Source of the DNA: Candidatus Poribacteria bacterium
GTDB taxonomy: Bacteria > Poribacteria > WGA-4E > WGA-3G
Direction of reading: 5' to 3'
Length of the DNA stretch: 38,253 nt
Assembly (NCBI GenBank): GCA_028818705.1
Contig: JAPPNJ010000081.1
Location: forward strand, 1 to 38,253
Numbering within the stretch: position 1 is the stretch's first letter; each line of letters begins with the position of its first letter. The notes beneath the pieces were generated by a model. The model was not told the origin of the DNA. It saw only the letters and a program-made list of their open reading frames with translations, and did no database searches. This document shows positions 16,986 to 25,988 of the stretch, piece after piece. The position numbers and the translations under genes were made by a program.

Positions 16986-19654
16986 TACCTAGCCTCCCAC
17001 ACCTGGACCGCATCGCCGAGCCGTTGGTTAACAGTTGCCTGTTTACGCCTAAGATAGCCATTGACGACGTTAGCTGGCAGGGCAAAGGCAAGTTCATCAT
17101 AAGCGCCGCCGGTGTCGGGGCCCATAAGGGCAAAGCCTGACCGGAGATTCGCATGGGCTGTTTGTAGATAGCCGGAGAGCTCTTCAAGGGTCACGTCCGG
17201 ATCGCCTAGTTGGCGATCAACCCTGTCGCGCAGATACAGAAGCGAGGCGACAATCTCAGTATCGTGTCCGAGCAGGGCCTTGACCGCGAAAGCATAAAGG
17301 CAGCGCTGCAGTTCCTTGCCGCCTTCTAGGACAATTTCTATTTTAGGGAGGCGCCCAGTTTTGTAATCACGGACAAGGGCTTGGTAACCATCCTCGGAGA
17401 TGTCGAGACGGTCAATATAACCGGCGATACGGAAGCTTGTATCGGGGATCTCGACAGGCAATTCGGCATCCCAGGGAATATCGACATCCGACTTAGGTTT
17501 CGAACCACCGAACGGAACCTCGCTATAGGAACGCATATAGGCCAAGCGTTCATCGCTGAATGTCAGCGCATTGCAAGCTAACAGACGGGCGTCTTCTAGG
17601 GTACGGTTCCATATAACCTTCGGCGGAACTGCCCTTTCGGATTCCCATATCCCTGCTACCTCGGCAGAGGCCATCTCAACGGCACCCACAATCCGAGCTT
17701 CATCGGCCTCAGCTAGTCGATCTTCGACTTCGATGCGTTGCAAAGCGTGGTCGAGAACCATGTGTACGAGATAGCCGAGGCTGAGCGGGTCTAGAACAAG
17801 CGGATCCTTGTCGCTCTTGGGTTCGCGCCAACGCATCCCATAAAACCAGACGTAGCCCAACGGATTCCTGAGTAAGCGACGCAATGAGTTCGCCGATTGT
17901 GTACGCTCCAAAATGGACAGCAAAACGGGATGGTCAGGGCGGACTAGACCATCATGGGCCGTGACATCGGAGCGATGCCAGTTACGCCAGCAGTTAACTG
18001 CAGCGGTTGCTTGTGGGACGGCAGCGAATTCTTCCGGGCGTGCTAGAAGCCTATCGATCTCACTCATGGCATGAAGTGGGACAGCATTACGTGGGAGGTA
18101 GATTTCCTCCGGCTGACCCTGGAGCAAGACGCTCCTACCGAGGAGACGGCCATCGCTGTCGCGTCGGGCACGAGATAGGACGACCTCGCGACCGGATGTT
18201 GCCATTATCGTTTCGAAGTCACGGCGATCCGCGATCTCGACAGGAAGCGGATCGAGTTCAGCGGTCGAAACAATGTGGTCGGCAAGCAGACGGTCTTCCA
18301 AGATTCCGCGTGGCCATCGCAATGAATTTAGCCCAAGAAGACGGACGAATGGCCGCGGCGACGCCGCGAGCGCGTATGCCGGCATCCAAGCAATAGTGAC
18401 GCAGGCATCCAGCCCATCATCCTGCTTCAGGGAGTTGAGCGTTGTATCTAACGAATACGCGGGACCAGCCAAGAGCGCTTTGCGCCAGATCGTTAGCGCC
18501 CGGCCCCGCAACATTGTCTCTCCTGTGTCGGCAGCTGACTCGGTTCCTTTTTCTAGTAAGGAGACAATAGTGCGCAAGGTATCACAATGATCCTGCCCAT
18601 CCGGCCAGTCCTCCGGCGTGAGCCGGTCTAGCAGTTGTGCCCAAGCTTTGGGGGACGTCAATGGCGCATCTGCTGGCATAATACGAGCCCAGCCCTGCGG
18701 AAGCGAGCCGAAGGGACCCGTAGTAGAGCCGAGCAAGGCCACCAGCCGACGCATCCTTGTCTGCGTGAGGCCCCGTACCAGGATATCTGCGAGGGCAGCC
18801 GCTACCTGCCCTTCCCGGGTTGCGGTAACCTTGATGCCATGGACAAAGTGCAAGTCGAGATTGGCATCCGACTTCAAAGCCAGGAAATGGTCGTCGTAAT
18901 GAGCTGGCATCGTGGATGCAATTGCGATTTCGCTAGATTCGGCTTGGCCCAAGGCCAAAAGTTCACGCGCCCACCGCAAGGCCTCTATGGCTTCGTGGTA
19001 AGTAGTCGAGGCACTCACCACACTAATCTGAGGTGTGAGCGATTCCGCGCGTTCAATAGTGATGGAGTTAGCGTCGAGCCAAGACGGAATAATTCGGGGC
19101 CCAGCGATCCATCGGACCGGTGTGTGCCCAGCGAGAGCGTGCAGAAGAGGCCGCCAACAGGGCGACAGTTCGGTGATCCCGACGATCTCGACCGTACCCA
19201 GCAAAGCTGGAGCGTGATCAAGCCGCGCCATGGCCCCCACGACCAAGTCCAAGGGGCGCATCATAGATGGTGGAAGGCGTTTAAGAACCGCCTCTTCCAA
19301 GCGAGCGACGGACAGGATACGTGGATGGTCGTCAGCGCGCGACGATAGGTCGAGTCCAGCAAGCCACGCTTTATAAAGTGTATCGGCTGCTGCGTCGATC
19401 ATGCCGGGAAGCCGCTTGATACTGTCCAGTTCGCCGAGTTCGGTTTCAGGAAGGGCCTGCTGAATCGCGGCGCGGAGGCTCTCAATGTCGATGGGGCATG
19501 CGAACCCACCAGCTAGTCTCGCGGCCAGTTGCTCAAAATTCATGACCTGAATACCATGTTGCCGATTGCGGGCAGCGTGCAGCCGGATTTCCCGCATCGC
19601 CAATCTGCCATGAGCGACGACGGTCTTGCGGTTGGGTATCTCGAATGGTGCCAT
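16985..19654 (-). CDS. AddB-like PD-(D/E)XK nuclease, ATPase loop lost
   Basis: This is an 889-residue partner of the AddA-like helicase. The C-terminus is a RecB-type nuclease: an upstream motif I His in YLVHMVLDHAL, GYIDRLD with Asp748 and Asp751, RDYKTG with Asp763 and Lys765, and QxxxY (Gln783, Tyr787). The N-terminus has an AddB-like inactivated-helicase layout, but the place where AddB keeps GRAGSGKT reads VAHGRLAMRE, with no P-loop. The cysteines that hold the AddB iron-sulfur cluster are absent around the nuclease domain. It is therefore a diverged second subunit that relies on AddA-like ATP hydrolysis. It is first in a two-gene minus-strand operon. A divergent accessory AddB is the best reading; an unrelated Cas4-like nuclease fusion is less likely. 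Confidence 0.8.
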   Translation of the reverse strand: MAPFEIPNRKTVVAHGRLAMREIRLHAARNRQHGIQVMNFEQLAARLAGGFACPIDIESLRAAIQQALPETELGELDSIKRLPGMIDAAADTLYKAWLAGLDLSSRADDHPRILSVARLEEAVLKRLPPSMMRPLDLVVGAMARLDHAPALLGTVEIVGITELSPCWRPLLHALAGHTPVRWIAGPRIIPSWLDANSITIERAESLTPQISVVSASTTYHEAIEALRWARELLALGQAESSEIAIASTMPAHYDDHFLALKSDANLDLHFVHGIKVTATREGQVAAALADILVRGLTQTRMRRLVALLGSTTGPFGSLPQGWARIMPADAPLTSPKAWAQLLDRLTPEDWPDGQDHCDTLRTIVSLLEKGTESAADTGETMLRGRALTIWRKALLAGPAYSLDTTLNSLKQDDGLDACVTIAWMPAYALAASPRPFVRLLGLNSLRWPRGILEDRLLADHIVSTAELDPLPVEIADRRDFETIMATSGREVVLSRARRDSDGRLLGRSVLLQGQPEEIYLPRNAVPLHAMSEIDRLLARPEEFAAVPQATAAVNCWRNWHRSDVTAHDGLVRPDHPVLLSILERTQSANSLRRLLRNPLGYVWFYGMRWREPKSDKDPLVLDPLSLGYLVHMVLDHALQRIEVEDRLAEADEARIVGAVEMASAEVAGIWESERAVPPKVIWNRTLEDARLLACNALTFSDERLAYMRSYSEVPFGGSKPKSDVDIPWDAELPVEIPDTSFRIAGYIDRLDISEDGYQALVRDYKTGRLPKIEIVLEGGKELQRCLYAFAVKALLGHDTEIVASLLYLRDRVDRQLGDPDVTLEELSGYLQTAHANLRSGFALMGPDTGGAYDELAFALPANVVNGYLRRKQATVNQRLGDAVQVWEAR

Positions 19655-19934
19655 TGGGAATATGTCCTCAGCTGTGTGCCCACCGTGTGTTTTGCTTTGG
19701 TCTTACGATTTCTACGGCACTTTTTAAATTCTTCACCTCGGCTCTGTCACCTCTGCTCTACGAGGCCCAGCAGCACGTAGATCGCTCCATTATTCCGGCT
19801 ATATCATTGTTACGCAGAAGACTCCACCTTTCACACTATTATGGTATTCACCATTAGTGTTAAATCGCAGCAGCTAACAATGGATTCCATCGTTATGAAA
19901 TTTCGTCTATCGTTTAATCTGTTCTATTATAGAG

Positions 19935-20392
19935 TTAGCAAGACGCAGACTCTGAGAGCAGCCTTCCCGATATAGCGGATTGCAGCGGTTCCCCCCTGGG
20001 CATACGGCCCGATTTTGCAGCCCGTTGAAGACAAGCTTCATTCTCCAGTATGGCTTCGCTGACAGGTTTATCCTTTTGTTCGGCAAAATGCTTGTGGATC
20101 AGGCGAATGTGGTCAAACACGGTAACGCTATATCAGTCGAAATTGGACGAGGTCCGGTCAGTCCTGTATTAAAAATTAAGTCGAAACCGACTATAGCGAT
20201 GAGTTTGAGCGCCTCTGCCTTGTCGACGCCGAAAAGTGCGAGCCAAGGATCACTATTGTCGAGTTGATCGCTTTCTAAAAGATGGTGACCGACCCTACTG
20301 ACATAGAAGCCCTTCTCCAACTCCCACTGCTCCGCAATTTTCGTCTTGAGCACCCCATAGGTCTCGTAATTGACCAGCACTGAGGTAGCCAA
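19935..20392 (-). pseudogene. Frameshifted remnant of an unrecognised gene
   Basis: A minus-strand frame of 97 codons starts at 20392 and stops at 20099. The next frame continues from about 20120 with VFDHIRLIHKHFAEQ and runs to 19935. Both halves look like real protein (mixed helices, few rare codons) and would join into about 155 residues if one shift near 20115 were undone. I do not recognise the family. The 280 bases between this and the AddB-like gene hold nothing clear. Confidence 0.3.
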
Positions 20393-20455
20393 TTTTTCTA
20401 GGTAATCTTGTCACGGTCCTAAAGCATGTGGAAGACTTCGGCAGGATTCACGTAG

Positions 20456-20641
20456 GACAATGCAGCAGTCACCACGATTCACTTCTTTAATACCAACAAG
20501 TTCTGGAAGAGTTGGGATATAGCCAACATCGCGCGCAAGTTAGAGGCAGCACTCGGTGGCCAAATGATGTTCTTAGGTGTTTCTGCTTGGCAAAGGAACT
20601 TGAGATGCGATTCCCGCCTCGCTCCTCCGGGAAGGCGGTGA
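20456..20641 (+). pseudogene. Gene fragment without a start codon, unrecognised
   Basis: A plus-strand frame follows a TAG at 20453-20455 and ends at a TGA at 20639-20641, giving 61 codons without a good start. The peptide includes FFNTNKFWKSWDIANIARK and GGQMMFLGVSAWQRN, which look like folded protein and not random frame. It is probably the surviving middle of a decayed gene. The following 250 bases up to the next gene show further short open runs but nothing supportable. Confidence 0.3.
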
Positions 20642-20892
20642 GCCCAGCAGTAGCACTGAACCATGGATTATGGCACAACAAGTTAGCGAAAGTCGATGTG
20701 GGGACAAGTCGGCACATTTTCTGTTGGAAGATGCGGCGAATATGCCGAAAAACGCCGCAGCTTGATATTAGGTGATGCACACTGAAGGCACGATGACTCA
20801 TAGGAGACTGAAGTGTGGAACTCGGATGCACCAACTCACTGCATTTACTTCAACGGCGAGTGTTGACTCGGGCCGTATAATGGGGATTTGAG

Positions 20893-21192
20893 ATGGATCA
20901 CTACTGGACGTGGAGCGGCACCTACTTCGGCTATCGCCGCGGCGACCTTATCTTCACGTACAACGGAGAGTGCGTTGGCCGCTTTTCGGGAGATGAAGTT
21001 TATGGTCGCGATGGCCGTTACCTCGGCGAGGTTCGGAACAAGAACCGCCTGATCACGAGAAGGAATAAGTTGAGTTGGCGTGGGTCGCCCCCTCCAAACG
21101 TTAGGGGCAGTTCTCATGCTCACTACGCGAACTATGTTGGCTACGCAATGTATGCGGGATACGAGGATTTTCCATCACCTGAGAACTTCTAG
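20893..21192 (+). CDS. 4-fold beta flower-type small protein
   Basis: This is a 99-residue protein rich in Tyr and Gly. It has short repeated strand units of the form G-x-x-V/L-G-x-F/V (GECVGRFSGDEVYGRDGRYLG), typical of small proteins annotated as 4-fold beta flower domain. The C-terminal tail has repeated Tyr-rich turns (YVGYAMYAGYEDF). The function of the family is not known to me. The ATG at 20893 has GGGGA seven bases upstream. It stands alone between decayed sequences, with copy B of the dispersed repeat downstream. Confidence 0.6.
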   Translation: MDHYWTWSGTYFGYRRGDLIFTYNGECVGRFSGDEVYGRDGRYLGEVRNKNRLITRRNKLSWRGSPPPNVRGSSHAHYANYVGYAMYAGYEDFPSPENF

Positions 21193-21299
21193 TGTTCAAT
21201 GCACGTAAACCAATGGTGAAGTTGAAGCACAAGAGCATTCACCTCATGATCAATGCCTTCAAAATATACAGAGACTATGTTCTTGATTTCTCGGCTTGG

Positions 21300-21545
21300 G
21301 CTTCGCCCGTTTTCAGACATAGGGGAGTTCCAACAGTCATAGAATCCCGTTATCTCCTTGATATCATTGGGAAATGTTTAATATCCTCGCTCTTGTTCGG
21401 AACTTGCTTTCAGCAGGATGTAATCGAAACGGAAGCAGACGAATTACAACTCCCGCACATCTTAGAGAGTCCGTGTCAGTAACTGTTCGGCGGCGGGGTG
21501 ATAACTTAGTCGATTCCGGAAACATTTGTAGGAATTGCGCGGTGT
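21300..21545 (+). repeat. Degenerate dispersed intergenic repeat, copy B
   Basis: This matches copy A over about 250 bases in blocks: CTTCGCCCGTTTTCAG at the left, CGAATTACAACTCC in the middle (near 21443), and TGTTCGG..GATAAC near 21484-21505 at the right. Both copies lie in the same orientation. It sits between the beta flower gene and the hipBA module. The rest of 21193-22016 is AT-rich with no supported gene. Confidence 0.5.
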
Positions 21546-22016
21546 AGCCAGCTTCAGCTGGTGATTTCCTGTTCCTCATCACCCCACCAGCGAACGCTTA
21601 CCCGTGTCACGAACATATGAATGACGCCCCCGAAGAAAAACCACTAATCAAGAGACATAGTTAGGCTTTCTGCCCCTTCAATCCACCAGCATAGCCGAGT
21701 TAATAGAGACAAAAAGCCATCTCGAGCCTGAGCCAAGATAAAGTTTTATCTCTCCTGTTTTTTAGAAGCTTTTCACATTCCTCAGAAATGGTGCTTGGAT
21801 ATAGGTTATTGAAAATTGAATTTAGTAACATAAATTCTATAATTTATCAGATAGAAATGATGGTCATACTGCCACCCCATGCCTCCATGATGAAGTCCTA
21901 AGAATGCCAGAAATTTGGCTACAGGCGCATAACTGAGGTGCTGGATCTCCCCGGGCGAGAAATGGTGGTTTGATAGCAATTGGAGAACGTGTAGGCTTGA
22001 TTTAATGTCTATTATC

Positions 22017-22057
22017 ATATACACTAAATTGGATAACGTATATAGGAATAGGTATAT
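22017..22057. promoter_or_regulatory. Probable HipB operator and promoter region
   Basis: ATATAC (22017-22022) and GTATAT (22038-22043) form an inverted repeat with a 15-base spacer, and GTATAT recurs at 22052-22057 over the hipB start. TTATC/GATAA half-sites overlap the first pair and resemble the TATCC/GGATA boxes bound by HipB of E. coli. The region is AT-rich in front of a GC-rich operon. Autorepression is inferred. Confidence 0.4.
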
Positions 22058-22397
22058 GCGCAAAAAATTTGAAAACACATTACCGATTCCAGTCCGCCGC
22101 GCACTGAGGAAGCTCGGTGCGGAGATACGCGACGCGCGACGGCGGCGACGCATTCCGACGACGGTCATGGCGGAACGCGCGCTCATCAGCCGGATGACCT
22201 TGAACAAAATCGAAAAGGGCGACCCGGGCGTGTCGCTCGGCTTTTACGCCACTGTCCTCTTCGTGCTCGGGATGAACGAGCGGCTCGCCGACCTCGCAGA
22301 CCCGAGGTACGACCCCGTCGGGTTGAGCCTTCAAGATGCACTGCTACCCAAGCGCATTCGAGCGCCTCGTTCCGGCAAGCCCGGGGACGGTGTGTAA
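22056..22397 (+). CDS. hipB: HipB-like XRE antitoxin
   Basis: This is a 113-residue antitoxin and repressor with a helix-turn-helix (about residues 20-60, around TVMAERALISRMTLNKIEKG). It should bind HipA and its own operator just upstream. The ATG at 22056 is chosen over ATG 22005, because the earlier start falls inside the inverted-repeat promoter; GGAATAGG precedes 22056. The basic N-terminus (RRALRKLGAEIRDARRRRR) may help DNA contact. The stop overlaps the hipA ATG by one base (TAATG). The gene is clearly GC-rich compared with the flanks. Confidence 0.85.
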   Translation: MRKKFENTLPIPVRRALRKLGAEIRDARRRRRIPTTVMAERALISRMTLNKIEKGDPGVSLGFYATVLFVLGMNERLADLADPRYDPVGLSLQDALLPKRIRAPRSGKPGDGV

Positions 22398-23653
22398 TGG
22401 AGCGAGAGGTCCTTGTCCATATCGACCTGCATGGCTCGCCCGTCTTCGTAGGACGACTATGGACCCGCATACGCCGAGGACGCGAAAGCGCCTCCTTCGA
22501 GTATGACGCCGCCTGGCTGGATCATCCCGAACGTTTCGCTCTCGAGCCGGCCCTGACGCTTGCTCCCGGCCCTTTCCACACGCCTCCGGAGAAGGCGCTC
22601 TTCGGTGCTATCGGAGATTCGGCGCCCGATCGGTGGGGTCGCATGCTCATGCGACGCGTAGAGCGCCGACGCGTCGAAAAAGAGGGGCAGACGCCCCGCT
22701 CTCTGTTCGAAGCAGATTTCCTATTGCGTGTGGACGATGAGGCGCGCCAGGGCGCGTTGCGCTTCGCCGAAGAACCCGGCGGGCCGTTCCTCGCCCCGGC
22801 CTCAGGAATGCGCATACCGCCTCTCGTCCAGCTTCCCCGGCTTCTCTCCGCCACCGAAAGGGTGGCCGACGAAGAAGACGATGATGATGACCTGAGATTG
22901 TTGCTCGCGCCGGGCTCCTCCCTAGGCGGGGCGAGGCCGAAAGCATCCGTTCGTGACCATGATGGACACCTGGTTCTCGCCAAGTTTCCCCACAGACAGG
23001 ACGATGTCGATGTCGTCCTCTGGGAGGCCGTTGCCCTGGCACTGGCCGCCAAGGCCGGCATCCCCGTCCCTGAGTGGCGGATAGAAGAAGTCGACGGCAA
23101 GGCGGTGCTCCTCATCCGTCGATTCGACCGCGAGGTGGGACGGCGTATCCCGTTCCTCTCGGCCATGAGCATGTTGGGAGCAAACGACCGAGAGACGCGC
23201 TCTTACCTGGAGATCGCCGATGCACTCCGGCGGTATGGGGCAGCGGCGAAAGAGGACCTCGCGCAGCTTTGGCGACGCATTGTGTTCAACGTGCTTGTTT
23301 CAAACACGGACGACCATTTACGGAACCATGGATTCCTGTACGAAAGTCACGGAGGCTGGCGTTTGTCACCTGCTTATGACCTGAACCCCGTTCCCATTGA
23401 TATAAGCCCGCGTGTGCTCTCTTCGGCCATTGACCTCGACGATCCTACGGCCTCGATCGAACTGGTCCTGAGCACGGCTGAGTATTACGGTCTGCAGACA
23501 ACGGAGGCGTCGTCCATCGCAGGGCAAGTGGCTCGTTCTATATCCGGCTGGCGCGCGGAGGCGGCCCGCCTGGGGGTTCATGCCCGCAAGATCGGTCGCA
23601 TGTCGTCGGCTTTTGAACACGCGGATATGGAAAAAGCCCTCAAGTTCACATAA
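22397..23653 (+). CDS. hipA: HipA-family Ser/Thr kinase toxin
   Basis: This is a 418-residue type II toxin kinase, close to the 440 residues of E. coli HipA, which phosphorylates glutamyl-tRNA synthetase and stops translation. It has the N-terminal HipA-N domain and the nucleotide loop SSLGGARPK (174-182), whose Ser is the usual autophosphorylation position. The catalytic segment is NTDDHLRNHGF (Asp305/Asp306), with the metal-binding SPAYDLNP (Asp328). All key residues are present, so it should be active. A highly acidic run (EEDDDDDD, about 159-166) lies before the nucleotide loop. Its target here is unknown. It is coupled to hipB by TAATG. Confidence 0.92.
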   Translation: MEREVLVHIDLHGSPVFVGRLWTRIRRGRESASFEYDAAWLDHPERFALEPALTLAPGPFHTPPEKALFGAIGDSAPDRWGRMLMRRVERRRVEKEGQTPRSLFEADFLLRVDDEARQGALRFAEEPGGPFLAPASGMRIPPLVQLPRLLSATERVADEEDDDDDLRLLLAPGSSLGGARPKASVRDHDGHLVLAKFPHRQDDVDVVLWEAVALALAAKAGIPVPEWRIEEVDGKAVLLIRRFDREVGRRIPFLSAMSMLGANDRETRSYLEIADALRRYGAAAKEDLAQLWRRIVFNVLVSNTDDHLRNHGFLYESHGGWRLSPAYDLNPVPIDISPRVLSSAIDLDDPTASIELVLSTAEYYGLQTTEASSIAGQVARSISGWRAEAARLGVHARKIGRMSSAFEHADMEKALKFT

Positions 23654-24711
23654 TTCAAACCTTAAGATCGTCAATTATTCGTCGTCAGATTAAATGGACT
23701 TTGTACTGGATAGAGGTGCGAGGAGTACAGGCATGTCGGTAGATTGACGAATACTTGAACCGGGACTGACAATGTAACTTCCTGTATGGACTCCGCTTGG
23801 TTACACTGCAATTATGGGTTTGGGTGGTCGAGCTGAAGGAACTTTGGGAAATAAATCAAATTAACAAAATAGGGTTAGATAGACGATAATCGCCGGGTAA
23901 GACGATTCAAAAAGCCAGTAAGTTAGAAACTATGAATGACGCAGGAATTAAAAGTATACAAAGTGGTTTATAATTCCAATGGGCATGTAATGCTAGGCAG
24001 GTCTATGCGTAAAGAGGCTTATCCGGAGTAGTTATCGGAAATTGATGGAGCGCGCACGTCTAGATGTCGAGATTTACCCTTTGATCACGACTACATTTCG
24101 CGAAGCGGGGACGAGAATAAAGTAGACGTTCCTCGAAGACAACTCATACGCTGAAGATGTGACCAAGCATGATCGTATTGTGACTGAAAAACTAATTTTA
24201 TTGGAAACACAACTAGATGAGGCTCAAAAAGCCTTAAAAGAGTTAAGGCACAGAAAGCAGCGGATGATCGCTCGAATGAGGAAAGGACGTTCGTGACGGA
24301 ACTGGCGGATCTTCGCAATGGCACTACTGCAAGGATGACGATAGGATGGAACATGCCTCGCCGCGAGGACGGTATCAATGTTTGTTTTAGTCGTAAAATC
24401 CGTGCAGGCGGGGACCTTGATACGAGATTGCCGTGCAGCTCGATTCTTACGTTCTATTCCTATTTCTGTTAGCACTGATATGCTGTGGCCACCAGCATTG
24501 TGCTCAAGTAGCACGCTCTGTTCTGACAGAATCGGCACTAGCACAATGTGTCAGGGGAACATTGAGTGAAATCGGGTCTGAATGAGAAAGAGAAACATTA
24601 GTATCAACGAATGTGACATATCCAAATTTCGTGGAAACCAGCGACCGCCCCAATCGTAAGGATAAGCTACTTTCACACCACACTGTCAGCAAGAATTAGG
24701 TATAGTCCATA
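23654..24711. other. Gene-poor stretch between hipBA and yhaO
   Basis: About 1.06 kb with many stops in all frames. Apart from the coiled-coil fragment reported separately, I see only weak overlapping short frames (for example a minus frame at 24224-24544) and no RNA gene. It looks like decayed sequence. The yhaO promoter should lie near its right end, but no convincing pair of boxes stands out. Confidence 0.5.
24159..24296 (+). pseudogene. Coiled-coil C-terminal gene fragment
   Basis: A 45-codon frame starts at GTG 24159, and the same frame is open back to a TAG at 24123. It encodes a strongly charged coiled coil (LILLETQLDEAQKALKEL) ending in a basic tail and a TGA at 24294-24296. Upstream frames are interrupted by stops, so it is most likely the tail of a decayed gene. 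The family is not recognised. Confidence 0.28.
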
Positions 24712-25986
24712 ATGAATTCATTTCATTTCTTGCATGCCGCTGACATTCACTTAGACAGCCCTCTTAAAGGGCTGGCTGAGCAGGAAGATGCTACCGCCGA
24801 GCGCGTCCGCACTGCTACCAGAGAGGCCCTTGAGCAACTTGTCGATCTTGCGATCGAAGAGAATGTAGATTTTCTTATTATCGCCGGGGATCTCTACGAC
24901 GGTGACTGGCGCGACTATAAAACAGGTCTATTCTTCGTCACGCAGATGGGGCGGCTCAACAAAGAGGGTATTCCGGCCTATCTTCTGCATGGAAACCACG
25001 ACGCAGAAAGCCAAATAACTAGGCGGCTTGAACTACCTGCCAATGTGCATGTGTTTGGTTCCCGCAAACCCGAAACATTTGGCTGTGGCGAGTTAAACGT
25101 TGCGCTTCATGGCCAGAGTTTTCGGCAGCGCGACGTTAGAGAGAATCTCGTTCTCGACTACCCGGCCCCGATGTCTGGCGCCTTCAATATAGGCGTGTTG
25201 CACACTGGCTTAGGTGGCATGGGTGGTCACGCCAACTATGCGCCCTGTTCGTTCGATGACCTTGTCAACAAGGAATACGACTATTGGGCGCTGGGTCATG
25301 TTCATCAGGCGGAAATATTGAATGAGAGACCCTACGTCGCCTTTCCGGGGAACCTGCAGGGACGCCACGTACGGGAAACTGGGGCCAAGGGTGCGTATCT
25401 TGTCACTGTGGAAGACAATATTATTACCGATCTTAAATCTATTCCTTGCGACGTGGTGCGTTGGGTTGTTTTGTCAGTGCAACTAAATGAAGTAGACAAC
25501 ATGGGCAAGGTTATTGACCGTATTAGGGACACACTGGAATCTGCGGTTGCTAATGAGGAAGATGGAAGGTTGCTGGTTTGTCGCATCATGCTTGAAGGCC
25601 ACACTGAGATTCACACTCAGCTTATTGCCTCAGAGGATTATGTCTTGGCGGAAGCACGGGCAAGCGCGCTTGGCCTAGGTGAAGAAATCGCCTGGGTCGA
25701 AAAGGTCGTTATTGCAACCGACGCGACTCTTGATCTGAAGACCCTGTCCCAGAGAGAGGATGCCATCGGTGAATTCCAGCGGATGTTGCAGCATACCGGC
25801 AACAATCAAGAGCTTCTGGCACAGATAGAAGGCGATATCGGGGAACTGGTACGACGATTGCCTCACGAGTTACAAACAGACATTGAGGATCAGATTCTGC
25901 GATCAGCTATTGAGGGTAACTACGCTGCGCTTATCAAAAATGTCGAACCTTATTTGTCCGCGCGTCTAATATCCCAGGAAGATTGA
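24712..25986 (+). CDS. yhaO: YhaO/SbcD-like metallophosphoesterase nuclease
   Basis: This is a 424-residue exonuclease of the SbcD/Mre11/YhaO calcineurin-like family. It shows the ordered metal motifs Asp11-x-His13 (DIH), GD with Asp60, GNHD (94-97), the LHT histidine and GHVH. The enzyme cuts DNA ends and hairpins with Mn2+ and works with its ATPase partner, encoded directly downstream two bases past its stop. It begins the operon. Only a weak AGG ribosome site precedes the ATG at 24712. The capping domain after about residue 270 is diverged from SbcD and closer to YhaO. It acts in the cytoplasm on DNA, and in this island probably on phage or damaged ends. Confidence 0.88.
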   Translation: MNSFHFLHAADIHLDSPLKGLAEQEDATAERVRTATREALEQLVDLAIEENVDFLIIAGDLYDGDWRDYKTGLFFVTQMGRLNKEGIPAYLLHGNHDAESQITRRLELPANVHVFGSRKPETFGCGELNVALHGQSFRQRDVRENLVLDYPAPMSGAFNIGVLHTGLGGMGGHANYAPCSFDDLVNKEYDYWALGHVHQAEILNERPYVAFPGNLQGRHVRETGAKGAYLVTVEDNIITDLKSIPCDVVRWVVLSVQLNEVDNMGKVIDRIRDTLESAVANEEDGRLLVCRIMLEGHTEIHTQLIASEDYVLAEARASALGLGEEIAWVEKVVIATDATLDLKTLSQREDAIGEFQRMLQHTGNNQELLAQIEGDIGELVRRLPHELQTDIEDQILRSAIEGNYAALIKNVEPYLSARLISQED

Positions 25987-25988
25987 GC

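Noticed and set aside
16985..19654. Canonical housekeeping AddB
   Set aside because: No Walker A and no iron-sulfur cysteines, and the gene lies in a defence island.
20853..20881. TATAAT at 20876-20881 as the promoter of the beta flower gene
   Set aside because: No acceptable -35 at 16-18 bases, and a nearby TTGACT is only eight bases away.
22522..23172. 216-codon minus-strand frame inside hipA
   Set aside because: Ser/Arg-rich shadow of a GC-rich gene; HipA motifs on the plus strand are decisive.
24224..24544. Minus-strand frame of 106 codons between hipA and yhaO
   Set aside because: No ribosome site, no recognisable domain, and it overlaps a more protein-like fragment on the other strand.
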